DNA from: Aquella oligotrophica
GTDB lineage: Bacteria > Pseudomonadota > Gammaproteobacteria > Burkholderiales > UBA11063
NCBI RefSeq assembly: GCF_002892535.1
Contig: NZ_CP024847.1
Coordinates: forward strand, 2,604,001 to 2,668,000
Length of the DNA stretch: 64,000 nucleotides
Direction: 5' to 3'
In this document: positions 45,045-56,000 of the stretch, piece by piece
How the letters are laid out: each line of letters begins with the position of its first letter
How positions within the stretch are numbered: position 1 is the stretch's first letter
The notes under the pieces: model-generated
The model's database searches: none
Told to the model about the DNA's origin: nothing
The model's input: only the letters and a program-made list of their open reading frames with translations
Made by a program: the position numbers and the translations under genes

Positions 45045-46256
45045 GTGGGTGATTTTAAAAGACTGCTACTATCTTCGTTTATGGTTGCTGGAGCAGCAAT
45101 TGGTTCTGGGGTCTTGGCTTTACCAATTCTAGCCTCGGGTCCCGGGATTGTAAATACATTTATCTTTATTTCAATTACTTTTATAGTTGCCTTTCTTATG
45201 GCTGGAGTCAGCATTGATGTTTATGCCAGCTACGACAATCATAATGTAAATGCCGCAACACTGGCAGTTGACTACTTTGGCAAGAAAGGTTACTGGCTAA
45301 CTGCAATACTAAACGTGCTATCTATGGGTTCACTTGCTGCAGCATATGTGAATGCAGGTGGTGACCTACTAGTAAAAACTGTACTGCCTATTTTTAATAT
45401 ACATATTCCCTCTCAAATTGGTATGATTATTTTCTTTCTAGTCTTCATGCCTGCATTTGTTATTGGTCTTGGCTTTATAAGCCGTCTTAATGGGGTTATT
45501 TTTACAATTAAATTTACTCTTCTGATAGGTGGAATTATTCTCGGACTGCATTTGGTTAATCCTCAGATTTTCGAATTTATACCAAGTGGAGTAAAATATC
45601 TTGGAGCTGGCGCATCGACAATGTTTTGTATCTGGATGATGCATATGGTTTTACCACTGGTATTAAAGATTAATCACTGGAACCCAGCGAAAGCCAAAAA
45701 AGCAGTTTTGGTAGGAATGATTATTCCGGCACTAGCTTATGTTGGCTGGATGATGTTAATATTCTCATTAGTACCAAGAGCCAAGTTTGTTGATCTGGCA
45801 ACTATTGGCGATATAATGCATTTTGCCTTAACCAAGCCAGGTGTTCCATCGATTATTTCTACTATGGTTGGTGGATTTGCAGCGATTACGGTATTAACTG
45901 CTTTTCTGTCAATTGGTTTTGCTCTAGTAGCGTTTGTAATAGATGCATTAAAATGGAAAGAGACTGCAATAACTCGTTTTGGCGCAACGCTTATGGCATT
46001 TTTAATTCCAGTTATAATTGCACTTCTGTTTCCAAAAGCATTCGTGGTTATATACCAACAATCAAATATGTTTCAAATCGGTGCCGCATTAATCCCGGTT
46101 GCAGCTAGTATAATTTACAAGAAAAAGCTCAAAAAAGCCATAATAATGGAAATTATTATGCTCCTAATTGGATTCGCACTGATTACAGCACAAGTTCTAG
46201 ATGATTTATCCATTTTTCCAAGCTATGGTGGAAGTCACGTAGTAGCAGTAGCCTGA
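45045..46256 (+). CDS. aromatic amino-acid permease, HAAAP family (Mtr/TnaB/TyrP-like)
   Basis: A 403-residue inner-membrane transporter with about 11 spans. It begins at a GTG (45045) with AAGG eight bases upstream. The N-terminal MVAGAAIGSGVLALPILASGPG is the substrate-binding glycine-rich segment of the hydroxy/aromatic amino-acid permease family. It should import tryptophan or tyrosine by proton symport, but the sequence alone does not tell which. It stands alone, convergent with the outer-membrane protein gene. Confidence 0.9.
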   Translation: MGDFKRLLLSSFMVAGAAIGSGVLALPILASGPGIVNTFIFISITFIVAFLMAGVSIDVYASYDNHNVNAATLAVDYFGKKGYWLTAILNVLSMGSLAAAYVNAGGDLLVKTVLPIFNIHIPSQIGMIIFFLVFMPAFVIGLGFISRLNGVIFTIKFTLLIGGIILGLHLVNPQIFEFIPSGVKYLGAGASTMFCIWMMHMVLPLVLKINHWNPAKAKKAVLVGMIIPALAYVGWMMLIFSLVPRAKFVDLATIGDIMHFALTKPGVPSIISTMVGGFAAITVLTAFLSIGFALVAFVIDALKWKETAITRFGATLMAFLIPVIIALLFPKAFVVIYQQSNMFQIGAALIPVAASIIYKKKLKKAIIMEIIMLLIGFALITAQVLDDLSIFPSYGGSHVVAVA

Positions 46257-46264
46257 TAGTCAGT

Positions 46265-46289
46265 AAAAAGGCCGGTAGGGAATACCGGC
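46265..46289 (-). terminator. terminator of the beta-barrel protein gene
   Basis: GCCGGTA and TACCGGC (46271-46277, 46283-46289) form a 7-bp perfect stem around GGGAA; the minus strand continues with C and five T. It also lies just after the permease gene on the plus strand, which lacks a T run there. Confidence 0.75.
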
Positions 46290-46324
46290 AGAGGAAAAAC
46301 ACAAAAAGAAAGCACCTACAAAAA

Positions 46325-47053
46325 TTAGAACAAATAACCAATTTTTGCATAAAGAGTAGAATTACCCGCACCATTCATTGTTGTTTGCTGCTGATTAAAT
46401 GAATTATCATAAGAATATCCAACCCCTAATAAAATTGTTTTGGCAATGTCGTACTGAACCTCAGGGTTAATGGTATATCTAAAATCCTGAATATATCCAT
46501 TATTAGTCTGCCCCCAGAAGGTAGGGTTTACTGTTGCTGGCTGTAATCCTGCGCCACCACCAGCCTGGGTAGCATCATATGCGGTCATATCAAGTGAGAT
46601 TTTGAGTGAAGAACCAAAGCGATATTCCGGCTTCACGCCAAGCCCGTAATACTGATTAATCGCACCTAGCGATGTACCATACGTATAAGTTGCATAGGGA
46701 ATTACTTGAAAGCCATTACTACTTCCATTGCCAAACTGGAAAGCATAACCAGCTTTTGCTGTAGCCAGAAACTGCCCATAAGTCGATCCACCTAAAGTCG
46801 TATTATAACCAGGCAAACTTACTGCTAATGAATCATTATTAGGCATACCAGTTGCTATTGCATTAATCCAGATATTATTCTTTGTTTGAACGTTAGCACC
46901 AACAGACCATTCTTGAGCTTGTCCAGCTTGATTTTGGTTAACATATACGTTACCATACTGCAAGAAAGCATTATTATTAAAATCTTGAAACGAGTCTGCA
47001 TTAGCTACCCCAAAAGTTCCACAAGATAGAATTATCAGTAACGTTTTTTTCAT
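46325..47053 (-). CDS. outer-membrane beta-barrel protein
   Basis: A 242-residue protein if started at 47053 (MKKTLLIILSCGTFGVANA|DS), where AAGG lies seven bases upstream; a start at 47092 would run through the promoter. After the signal peptide come alternating hydrophobic strands (NAFLQYGNVYVNQ, EWSVGANVQTKNNIWINAIATG, LKISLDMTAYDA) and a C-terminal strand ending in Phe (STLYAKIGYLF), the signal for BamA-assisted insertion. Function is unknown; small barrels of this kind include porin-like and KdgM-like proteins. An inverted repeat overlaps its promoter. Confidence 0.82.
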   Translation of the reverse strand: MKKTLLIILSCGTFGVANADSFQDFNNNAFLQYGNVYVNQNQAGQAQEWSVGANVQTKNNIWINAIATGMPNNDSLAVSLPGYNTTLGGSTYGQFLATAKAGYAFQFGNGSSNGFQVIPYATYTYGTSLGAINQYYGLGVKPEYRFGSSLKISLDMTAYDATQAGGGAGLQPATVNPTFWGQTNNGYIQDFRYTINPEVQYDIAKTILLGVGYSYDNSFNQQQTTMNGAGNSTLYAKIGYLF

Positions 47054-47077
47054 CATTTTACCTTTTAGTTTATCAAA

Positions 47078-47119
47078 ATTATATCCCATCATTTAACCAT
47101 TTTAATAGAATGGTTAAAT
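47078..47119 (-). promoter_or_regulatory. promoter with an overlapping 11-bp inverted repeat
   Basis: On the minus strand a TATAAT (47083-47078) is 25-30 bases before the beta-barrel start. A perfect dyad ATTTAACCATT / AATGGTTAAAT (47091-47101, 47109-47119, 7-bp spacer) covers the -35 region, where a repressor would act. The cognate regulator is unknown. Confidence 0.55.
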
Positions 47120-47461
47120 AACCACATAGTTAGTAATTTTAATTTAACTCAAAAGGAAATGTCAACATTTAAAATATGGTTTTTATGAAATAAACTTTAA
47201 TTACATAATCCTTTATTTGCAATATATTTGCACAATAAACCATTTTACAAACAATGATAATCGTTGCGGTTAATAGAGTTGAGGAAAATAATGTTCAATG
47301 AAAATAGATAAAGATTATTAAAGAAAATTACTTGATAACTTCATCTGGAAAGTGCTGCACTTTGATACACTATAGAGTCCAGAATCTAAACCGAAAATGA
47401 ATAAAGAAGAGGGTAAAGGATCCGGATTAATCATAATATCAACCCGGATAAGATAGATAGC
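47120..47461. other. non-coding stretch upstream of the beta-barrel gene
   Basis: I see no gene. At 47251-47267 ACAATGATAATCGTTGC matches the Fur-box core at 13 of 17 positions, but lies about 200 bases from the nearest start. A small palindrome AAAGTG/CACTTT is near 47350, and CCGG-based arms near 47421-47452 could form a weak terminator for galU on the minus strand. Confidence 0.3.
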
Positions 47462-48340
47462 TTACAACCCCAGCTGTAACTGCCTGAGATAATTATGAAA
47501 TTCATCACCAACTTCAGGGTGTTTAAGCCCGTAGCCAATGGTGGCTTCAAGATAACCTAGTTTAGATCCACAATCATAGCGTTTACCTTCAATAACATGG
47601 GCAAAAATAGCTTCATAATGAAGAACTTCAGAGATTGCATCTGTCAGCTGAATTTCACCACCAATGCCACGTTTGGTATTACGCAACTCAGTAAAAATGC
47701 GTGGTGTCAGGATATAACGACCAACAGCGGCTAAATTAGATGGCGCATTTTCTGGTTTAGGTTTTTCAACAATCTGTTCAATCTTCTTATGTTTCATTGC
47801 ATTTTCAGCAAGTTTGACAATACCATACGAAGAAACATCTGCCGGATCAACTTCATTTACACCTAAAACAGAAGACTCAGTCTCCTTATATACTTCCATC
47901 ATCTGTGCTAAAGCACCTGGCTTAGCATCAATCAATTCGTCTGCAAGAATCACTGCAAAAGGCTCATTACCAACAACACTGCTGGCAGTCAATACCGCAT
48001 GCCCCAAACCTAAAGCTTCAGCCTGTCGGATATAAATACAGTTTACATTACTTGGCAAAATATTCTGGACAATTTCCAACAATTTAGTCTTATTTTTTAG
48101 CTCAAGCTCAGTTTCCAGCTCATAAGCCTTATCGAAATGATCCTCAATTGTCCGCTTATTCCGTCCAGTAATAAATACCATCTCGGTAATACCAGCATCA
48201 ATCGCCTCTTCAACAGCATATTGAATCAATGGCTTATCTACAATAGGAAGCATCTCTTTTGGTGAAGCTTTGGTAGCAGGCAAAAACCTCGTACCCATCC
48301 CAGCAACAGGAAATACTGCTTTAGTTATTTTGGCAACCAT
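47462..48340 (-). CDS. galU: UTP-glucose-1-phosphate uridylyltransferase
   Basis: Makes UDP-glucose for envelope polysaccharides. The 292-residue protein opens with [35 protein letters not shown], the nucleotide-binding signature, and has [10 protein letters not shown] and [22 protein letters not shown]. Its ATG follows the yggX stop directly (TAA ATG), so it is translationally coupled to it. It is the last gene of a run ppsA-fabF-yggX-galU. Confidence 0.96.
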   Translation of the reverse strand: MVAKITKAVFPVAGMGTRFLPATKASPKEMLPIVDKPLIQYAVEEAIDAGITEMVFITGRNKRTIEDHFDKAYELETELELKNKTKLLEIVQNILPSNVNCIYIRQAEALGLGHAVLTASSVVGNEPFAVILADELIDAKPGALAQMMEVYKETESSVLGVNEVDPADVSSYGIVKLAENAMKHKKIEQIVEKPKPENAPSNLAAVGRYILTPRIFTELRNTKRGIGGEIQLTDAISEVLHYEAIFAHVIEGKRYDCGSKLGYLEATIGYGLKHPEVGDEFHNYLRQLQLGL

Positions 48341-48568
48341 TTACTTACCTGCAAAAAAATAATACTCCATTTGCTGGCGTAAATATTTACGGGCGGCTTC
48401 TTCAGATAAATTCAGACGATTTTCATTAATTATCATTGTTTGCTGTTTAAGCCATGCCTGCCATGCTTCTTTTGAAACATTATCCAATATTTTCTGCCCA
48501 AGTTCTCCAGGCACCGGAGGAAAATCAAGCCCTTCTGATTCAACCCCTAACTTTATGCAATTAATCAT
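48341..48568 (-). CDS. yggX: Fe(2+)-trafficking / oxidative-damage protection protein YggX
   Basis: A small cytoplasmic protein that protects Fe-S enzymes from oxidative damage. I choose ATG 48568 ([27 protein letters not shown], 75 residues), aligned with other YggX starts, with GGGA close upstream; ATG 48577 adds three residues. The conserved single cysteine (INCIK), [26 protein letters not shown] and the C-terminal RQQMEYYFF are family features. Confidence 0.94.
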   Translation of the reverse strand: MINCIKLGVESEGLDFPPVPGELGQKILDNVSKEAWQAWLKQQTMIINENRLNLSEEAARKYLRQQMEYYFFAGK

Positions 48569-48588
48569 TTTTCCCATTATACGAAGCT

Positions 48589-49821
48589 CTAAACTTTCTT
48601 GAAAATTACTGTTGAATTAGTACCACCAAAGCCAAATGAATTTGACATTCCATATTCTAAAGAACGTTCTTTAGCTACATTGGCAGTATAGTCCAAATCA
48701 CATTCTGGATCTTGTTCAAAGATATTAATCGTTGGCGGAATAATTCCATCCTGAATTGCTTTAACTGTAAACACAGCTTCAATCGCACTAGCAGCACCCA
48801 ATAAGTGTCCAGTCATCGATTTAGTTGAGCTAACAGACAATTTATAAGCATGTTCACCAAAAACTTCTTTTACCGCATTAGTCTCATTCAAATCGCCTAA
48901 TGGTGTTGAAGTACCATGAGCATTAATATAACCAATTTGCTCTGGATTAATACCCGCATTTTTTAATGCCATCCGCATACTACGAGCCGGACCATCAACT
49001 GTAGGAGCAGTTATATGATTAGCATCAGAAGTTGCACCATAGCCAACTATTTCAGCATAAATTTTTGCGCCACGCTTTTTGGCATGCTCATACTCTTCAA
49101 GCACAAATACAGCCGAACCCTCACCCATCACAAAACCATCACGATCTTTATCCCATGGACGAGAGGCTGTTTTTGGATCATCATTACGGGTTGATAATGC
49201 TTTTAGCACATTAAATCCTGCCATACCAACAGCACAAATGCTAGCTTCTGCGCCACCAGCAAGCATAATATCACAATCACCATACTCAATATAGCGAGCA
49301 GCATCACCCATACAATGATTACTTGATGCACAGGCACTAACTACACCATAATTAACACCTTTATAACCATAAAGAATAGATAGCTGTCCGGCAATCATAT
49401 TCCCTAGCGCACCCGGAATGAAAAAAGGTGAAATGCGGCGCGGACCTTTTTCTTTCAAGGTTATTGAATTTTCTTCAATACTTGGTAAGCCGCCAATCCC
49501 AGAACCGATAATTAATCCAACACGTTCCTTGTCGATATTACAGTCTTCAATCCCAGAATCCCGAACCGCCTGAACTCCAGCTACCATGCCCAGCTGAATA
49601 AATCTATCCATGCGTCGTGCTTCTCTTGCATCGACAAAACCGTCAGTAGAAAAACCTTTAACTTCACCAGCAATTTTGGTAGCAAGATTAGTAGCATCAA
49701 AATGAGTAATTAAATCAATTCCACTAACTCCAGCTACGATATTTTTCCAGCTAGTAGCCAAGTCATTACCAACAGGAGACACTATCCCTATTCCAGTAAT
49801 TACTACGCGTCTTTTTGACAT
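48589..49821 (-). CDS. fabF: 3-oxoacyl-ACP synthase II (KAS II)
   Basis: Condensing enzyme of fatty-acid elongation. The 410-residue protein has the Cys-His-His triad: nucleophile in [15 protein letters not shown], first His in [13 protein letters not shown], second His in [15 protein letters not shown]. The start overlaps the ppsA stop by one base (TAATG). It usually lies beside acpP, but here its neighbours are ppsA and yggX. Confidence 0.96.
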   Translation of the reverse strand: MSKRRVVITGIGIVSPVGNDLATSWKNIVAGVSGIDLITHFDATNLATKIAGEVKGFSTDGFVDAREARRMDRFIQLGMVAGVQAVRDSGIEDCNIDKERVGLIIGSGIGGLPSIEENSITLKEKGPRRISPFFIPGALGNMIAGQLSILYGYKGVNYGVVSACASSNHCMGDAARYIEYGDCDIMLAGGAEASICAVGMAGFNVLKALSTRNDDPKTASRPWDKDRDGFVMGEGSAVFVLEEYEHAKKRGAKIYAEIVGYGATSDANHITAPTVDGPARSMRMALKNAGINPEQIGYINAHGTSTPLGDLNETNAVKEVFGEHAYKLSVSSTKSMTGHLLGAASAIEAVFTVKAIQDGIIPPTINIFEQDPECDLDYTANVAKERSLEYGMSNSFGFGGTNSTVIFKKV

Positions 49822-52211
49822 TATTTAGCTCCTTGATTGTTTAAATGATCAAATAAATATAACCAGGTATCAATAACGGTATCCGGATTTAAGGAAATTG
49901 TCTCTATCCCTTCCTCAATTAACCATTGGGCAAAATCCGGATGATCCGATGGACCCTGTCCACAAATCCCCACATACTTGCCATGCTTGCGACAAGCACT
50001 AATAGCAAGATGTAACATCGCTTTAACCGCATCATTTCTTTCATCAAAAGAAGCCGCAATTGCCCCATTTGAGTCACGATCAATCCCAAGTGTCAATTGA
50101 GTCATATCATTTGAACCAATTGAGAATCCATCAAAATAATCCAAGAACTTCTCAGCCAAAATCGCATTGGATGGGATTTCACACATCATATAGATATTAA
50201 GGCCATTTTTGCCTCTTTCAAGACCATTATTTGATAAAAGTTCAATAACCTCTTTCGCTTCCTGAGTTGTCCGCACAAATGGGATCATGATAGTAACATT
50301 ATCAAAGCCCATCAAAGTACGTACTTTATTAATCGCCATACACTCCAGATCAAAGCAATCTCTAAAACTAGGAGCAATATAGCGAGAAGCCCCCCTAAAG
50401 CCCATCATTGGATTTTCTTCTACTGGCTCATATAGTTTACCGCCAATTAGATTAGAATATTCATTGGATTTGAAATCTGACAAACGAACGATCACTTTTT
50501 TCGGATAAAAAGCACTAGCAATGGTAGCGATACCTTCAGCCAATTTGTCCACATAAAAATCTACTGGGCTTCTATAACCAGAAATTTTTTCTTCAACTGT
50601 TGATTTAAGTGGCTCAGGTAGGCTATCAAATTCAAGTAAGGCTTTTGGATGAATCCCGATTTGACGATTAATAATAAACTCTAAGCGAGCTAAACCCACG
50701 CCCGCATTTGGAATCATAGAAAAATTAAATGCTAGCTCTGGATTACCCACATTCATCATGATTTCAACCGGAAGTTTAGGCATATTACCGATATCTAATT
50801 CTAATACATCAATATCCAGCTTACCTTCGTAAATATGCCCAGTATCACCTTCACAGCAAGAAACAGTAATTTCTTGACCTTCTTGCAATACTTCAGTTGC
50901 GTTCTCACAGCCTACAATAGCCGGGATACCAAGTTCGCGAGCAATAATTGCCGCATGACAAGTGCGCCCACCACGGTTAGTAACAATTGCAGCTGCACGC
51001 TTCATTACTGGCTCCCAATCAGGATCAGTCATGTCAGTTACTAAAATATCACCTGCTTTTACACTATGCATTTCTGAATGATCTTTGACCAAACGAACAA
51101 CACCTGTAGCTGCTTTTTGACCAACTGCACGACCTTCAACAAGAACATGACCACGCTCTTTTAAATGATAACGAATTTGTTTACCTGCTAGATTTTCCTG
51201 AGATTTAACGGTTTCTGGGCGAGCTTGTAAAATATAAATCTTACCATCAACACCATCCCTACCCCATTCAACATCCATCGGACGACCATAATGTTCTTCA
51301 ATAATCATGGCAAATTGCCCTAGTTCAACAATATGTGCATCACTGATAGAGAACTGATTCCGTTCATGACTTGGAACCCCAACCGTTTTTACTGATTTCC
51401 CCGGAACTGTAACATCGGCAAATTCCATTTTCATGGCTTTACTACCTAGGTTTTTACGAATAATTGACTGTTTTTTCTTAACTAAGTTTGGTTTATATAC
51501 ATAAAACTCGTCTGGGTTAACCATCCCCTGAACCACACACTCACCCAAACCATAACTAGATGTAATAAATACAACCTGATCAAACCCAGATTCGGTATCA
51601 ACAGTAAATAATACTCCCGAACTACCAATATCTGAACGCACCATTTTTTGTACGCCTGCTGACAAATAAATCAACGAGTGATCAAACCCTTTATGCACAC
51701 GATAGGCAATAGCTCTGTCGTTATATAATGAAGCAAATACCTGCTTAACTGCTGATTTAAGGTTATCCAGACCACGGATATTCAAATATGAATCCTGCTG
51801 CCCAGCAAATGAGGCATCCGGTAAATCTTCAGCTGTTGCTGACGAACGAACAGCAACTGAAATTTCGTTGCCATAACGTTTTAACATCTCCTCATAGGCT
51901 ACTTCGAGATCTTTTTCAAAATCAGGCTGGAATGGTGCATCCATAATCCAGCCCTGAATTTCTTTACCAGCCTTAGCCAGTTCAATCACATTATCAACAT
52001 CGAGTTTATCTAGCACTGCATCTATGCGCGCTTTAAGATTGTTACTTTCAAGAAAGTGTTTATAAGCTTCAGCAGTAGTTGCAAAACCACCTGGCACCCG
52101 AATGCCCTTGCTATCAAGCTGGGAAATCATTTCACCCAATGAGGCATTTTTACCCCCAACTTGCCCAACATCGTCCATTCGTAAATTTTCAAACCAGATG
52201 ATATTTTTCAT
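49821..52211 (-). CDS. ppsA: phosphoenolpyruvate synthase
   Basis: Converts pyruvate to PEP in gluconeogenesis through a phospho-His intermediate. I choose ATG 52211 (MKNIIWFENLRMDDVGQVGGKNASLGEM) with GTGGGG seven bases upstream, giving 796 residues. The ATP-grasp N-domain has VRSSATAEDLPDASFAGQQDS, the swivelling His domain has TNRGGRTCHAAIIARELGIP, and the C-terminal barrel ends with GICGQGPSDHPDFA. In many relatives the regulator PpsR (ppsR) lies beside it; none is seen here. It opposes PDH in pyruvate use. Confidence 0.97.
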   Translation of the reverse strand: MKNIIWFENLRMDDVGQVGGKNASLGEMISQLDSKGIRVPGGFATTAEAYKHFLESNNLKARIDAVLDKLDVDNVIELAKAGKEIQGWIMDAPFQPDFEKDLEVAYEEMLKRYGNEISVAVRSSATAEDLPDASFAGQQDSYLNIRGLDNLKSAVKQVFASLYNDRAIAYRVHKGFDHSLIYLSAGVQKMVRSDIGSSGVLFTVDTESGFDQVVFITSSYGLGECVVQGMVNPDEFYVYKPNLVKKKQSIIRKNLGSKAMKMEFADVTVPGKSVKTVGVPSHERNQFSISDAHIVELGQFAMIIEEHYGRPMDVEWGRDGVDGKIYILQARPETVKSQENLAGKQIRYHLKERGHVLVEGRAVGQKAATGVVRLVKDHSEMHSVKAGDILVTDMTDPDWEPVMKRAAAIVTNRGGRTCHAAIIARELGIPAIVGCENATEVLQEGQEITVSCCEGDTGHIYEGKLDIDVLELDIGNMPKLPVEIMMNVGNPELAFNFSMIPNAGVGLARLEFIINRQIGIHPKALLEFDSLPEPLKSTVEEKISGYRSPVDFYVDKLAEGIATIASAFYPKKVIVRLSDFKSNEYSNLIGGKLYEPVEENPMMGFRGASRYIAPSFRDCFDLECMAINKVRTLMGFDNVTIMIPFVRTTQEAKEVIELLSNNGLERGKNGLNIYMMCEIPSNAILAEKFLDYFDGFSIGSNDMTQLTLGIDRDSNGAIAASFDERNDAVKAMLHLAISACRKHGKYVGICGQGPSDHPDFAQWLIEEGIETISLNPDTVIDTWLYLFDHLNNQGAK

Positions 52212-52528
52212 ATAACAGCCCCACAAGAAAATCTTTTGTCTTTATCCATAATATTTTGATCTAATTTTATTATTTAAATAAAACCAAATTCAACCCACAA
52301 AATAATATTTGATTTTATCACAGATTATCCTTATAGTGGTGTCGTTAAAAATCACTCAAGCGACAAAGACTACCGTATAATGCCGAGAACAAATGATAAA
52401 AGTGGAGTTAGTTACCAATAATTTCTCTTGAGTCATTCAATAAATAATCACAATATAGCAGATATATACAACTAGTATCATTTCTACATCTGCTATAATT
52501 AGTAGCTAAAAATTTAAGGGGCTTAGTT
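52212..52528. other. divergent intergenic region of ppsA and the small lipoprotein gene
   Basis: No gene is seen. It holds an extended -10 promoter at 52491-52499 for the plus-strand lipoprotein gene. AT-rich stretches near 52230-52330 could contain the ppsA promoter on the minus strand, but no clear hexamer pair stands out. Confidence 0.4.
52491..52499 (+). promoter_or_regulatory. extended -10 promoter of the small lipoprotein gene
   Basis: TGCTATAAT (TGn plus a perfect TATAAT) ends 29 bases before the ATG, with AAGGGG as ribosome site in between. There is no good -35, normal for extended -10 promoters. Confidence 0.7.
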
Positions 52529-52951
52529 ATGAAATTATTAAAAATCTTGGCTTTAGTGGGTACTTTTGCTGGTCTCACTGCATGTAACTCAGGAACAACC
52601 ACGGGTTCAGATGTTCAGACATTTTCTGGAAATATCTCAAACAATAATGGCTCATTCAATATTCAGTCAGGCACAGCTACCGGATGTCTTACCATTACAA
52701 ATAATGGCAGCTGTAGCATAACTTTCACATATTACGGTTCTAATAACTACTTAGGTCCATTGAGCATAAATACACTAAGTGGTTACACTTCCAACATTAG
52801 TAGCTGTAGTAATATTACAACTTGGATTCAAAGTTGTTCATTTACTATCAATAATACAGGTGGTAGTACCAGTAATGCACAGCAAGTTACAATTTATGGA
52901 AATGGACAAGCTGTAGGACTTGCTGCATTTGATGTAGGTGGCGGAATTTAA
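52529..52951 (+). CDS. small lipoprotein, Asn/Thr/Ser-rich
   Basis: A 140-residue lipoprotein. The signal MKLLKILALVGTFAGLTAC ends in an LTAC lipobox. The mature part resembles a beta-sandwich of low-charge strands (SGNISNNNGSFNIQSGTATGCLTITNNGSCSITFTYYGS) with four to five cysteines and an Ig-like terminal strand (NAQQVTIYGNGQAVGLAAF). It looks like the choice-of-anchor or chaperone-like domains of exported proteins, but no family is certain. It has its own promoter and terminator and sits divergently from ppsA. Confidence 0.7.
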   Translation: MKLLKILALVGTFAGLTACNSGTTTGSDVQTFSGNISNNNGSFNIQSGTATGCLTITNNGSCSITFTYYGSNNYLGPLSINTLSGYTSNISSCSNITTWIQSCSFTINNTGGSTSNAQQVTIYGNGQAVGLAAFDVGGGI

Positions 52952-52969
52952 GGGTCTAGTCTTTTCTGA

Positions 52970-52998
52970 AGCAGTCATAAATCATGGCTGCTTTTTTT
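52970..52998 (+). terminator. terminator of the small lipoprotein gene
   Basis: AGCAGTCAT (52970-52978) pairs with ATGGCTGCT (52984-52992, one mismatch) around AAATC, followed by six or more T. Confidence 0.9.
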
Positions 52999-53067
52999 TA
53001 TTCCAGAGTAAAATATGCGATAATAACTGCCTCAAAACATCTAAATGACTTTTATTATCAATAAGCA

Positions 53068-56000
53068 ATGTACACTAGGCTTTCGAAATTATTAAATAAA
53101 TCTCTTAAAATTTCTGCATATGTTACAGGTGGGGTGATTTTATTCTCATCAACTGTAGCAGTTGTTGGTTTTAAAAGTCTAGACGCTTTGCATTCAAAGA
53201 TTGATAAAGAATTATTTAAGTTAACAGGCTATCATTATAGTTATGATAAACTACAAACGAGCTTTTCCGGCAGGCTACAGCCAGAAATTGCCATTAATAA
53301 CTTAACGATCTATACTGCAAATAAAAACCAGCCATTTCTCAAAGTCAAAAAGATTGTCGCACTACTTTCATATAAAAGCCTATGGGAATTGCAACCAATT
53401 TTTAGCTACCTGACTATTGATGGTAGCAATATTGCTCTGGAATACGACCAGCAGGACAATATTCGCCTAAACCGTGAAATTGTTACTAACCTAAATAGCC
53501 CTTCAAAATCTGATTTTAATCTGGACAAACTGTTACTTAGCCAGCAACAAATCTTTATCACCAATATAAATTTATCTTTACATGATAGTAAACACTATCC
53601 GCGAATTATCCATATTGGCAATATCTTTATTGATTTCAATAATCTAAAAAATCAGCATAACCTTGTTAGTAAATTAAAACTTGGGCAAAATACTAATCTG
53701 GATTTCAATGCATCTTGGATGGGTGATAAGATATGGAATCTTGAACACTGGGAATCAGGTAACCTTAACCTCAAAAGTGTCAATAGCAATGGTTATCTTA
53801 TCAAGCTAAAAGCAGCTATTAAAAATGGAAGCTTACAGGAATTCAAAACTAAATTTGATAGCAATAAACAAAATTTTGCCCAGTATGATAATAATATCCA
53901 AAATTTCACCGATTTTTCAGGTGCCATAAAGATTGAGCAGACGACGCCTGGCAGCTATACAATTAACGGACAAAAATTGATAATTAATACCAAATCAGGA
54001 TATCTGTTTAAGAATGCCAATTTGAGCGGTTTCTATAAAGAAAAACAAGGTGGACAGCTATCTATAGACAGATTGGGTATTGAAGGCATAAATAGCATTT
54101 TGGAAGTATATCCAACAACAGAAAAGCTAACTCTTGGTGGAAACTCCTATTTGGCAATTAACTGGTTAAATAATATCTCTACACCAGAAAGTATCACTCT
54201 AACAGCCAAAATAGAAAACCTGTCATTAAAATCACAAGAATCAAATATCCCCAGTATAAATAATGTAAATTTGGCAGTTAAAGCGACTACAACTACTGGA
54301 CGAGTAAATCTAAATCTGGCAGATAGCGAATTAAACTCGCCCAAAGAATTATATCACCCATTAAAAATTAACTCTCTAACCGGAAGTATTGATTGGCTGA
54401 TAGAGTCTGGTAATACTAAAGTCAACTGGAGTAACATTAGCTTAAAAACAAAAAATTTCATGGTATCAAGTGATGGATTATTCAATACTGAAAGCACCTA
54501 TATTGATACAAAGGCTAGGGTTAGTAATCTTAATCTAAATGGCATAGTCAGTGATTTACCCAAATTAGTACCAGCAGGAGCGATAAAACAGCTAAAAACC
54601 AGCATATTAAAAGGTACACTAACAAACGGGGATATTACTCTTAAAGGCAATCTGAAGAATTTTCCGTTTAAGAATGAAAGTGAAGGTACAATTCACGCAT
54701 CAGCCAACATCAATAATGGAAGCTATAAATTTCTGCCAACTTGGGGCGCGATAGAGAAGGTCAATGCTAAGCTGGATTTAAATAACAGTCAGATAAATTT
54801 AAAAATCATAAGTGGTTCAGCAGGAAATACTTCTATTGCCAAAAGTACTCTACAAGTCCAGAATTGGGCTCACTCCCCACAATTAACACTTAATGCTGAA
54901 GCCAACGGACTAACAACTGCGTATCTTGATTATCTAGCAACGACTCCGTTTGCCAACAAAGTTGCACCAGCCAAAGATCAGGCAATTATCAATGGTAGTA
55001 GTAAGCTAAAAGTTAATCTAAAATTACCTTTATCCTCTCCACAAAAAGTCCAGTTATCAGGAAAATTTACACCTGAAAATAATACCGCAAGTTTAACATC
55101 TGTACCAGTTAGCATTAATAACATCAATGGAGCGGTAAATTTTAGCCAAAAAGGCATTGAACCCAGTACCATAAAAGCTACGACACTCAATTCATCATTA
55201 AATTTGCGCTTAACGGACAAGGAAATTGCCATAAATTCGCCTGATCTCGATTATGGGCAAATAATGCATCTGGCATATAAACCAGCCGAATCAGTAATCT
55301 ACGGCAGATCGGCAACAAATATAACCTATACCCTTGCCTCCGAACAGTTAAATATCAAAAGTTCGCTGGAGGGAGTTACAATCGATGCTGTAAACCCTAT
55401 TAGTAAAAGTGAATCCGCAATTGCACCACTTAATATCAGCTACAACCGGGGAAATAGCACTCATCAATTAATCAGATTAAATTATAATAATCAACTATAT
55501 ACAAATGTAGATCTTAATTCAAACTTCGAGCCGAATAAAATCCGCCTTGCAGTAGGCACTAGCAACTACCAGCTACAGAACCAGCAGGAATCAGCCAAAG
55601 TAACCGCAAAGATTGATACGGATAAATTTAGTTTCACTGATTGGGCAGCTTTTGCAAGTAAACTTACCCCGTCAACACAGAATATATCAAACATAGAAAC
55701 TGGAAATGAATCAAAAGAAACTATTAAAAAAGCAAGGAATGATGCTACGATATACCCAATTCAGGTAGAAGTGAACACTAATGGTTTCTTTGCTAAAAAC
55801 TATAATCTGGATGGTGGGACTCTAAATGCAACAGTCCTACCAGAGAGTGTTTATGCTAATATCAATACCCCAGATATAAAAGGAAAAATCAGGTATCAGT
55901 TAGATGACAATCACTTGCAAATTAATTTACAGCGATTACTATTATCTTCAAGTAATCTGGTTAATAGCGAGGAATCACAAAGCAAAGAACGCATAGTAGA

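Noticed and set aside
47251-47267. Fur box
   Set aside because: Only 13 of 17 positions match in AT-rich DNA, and it is about 200 bases from the nearest gene start; kept only as a remark.
52408-52602. Minus-strand frame across the start of the small lipoprotein gene
   Set aside because: It covers the promoter and signal-peptide region of a better supported gene on the other strand.
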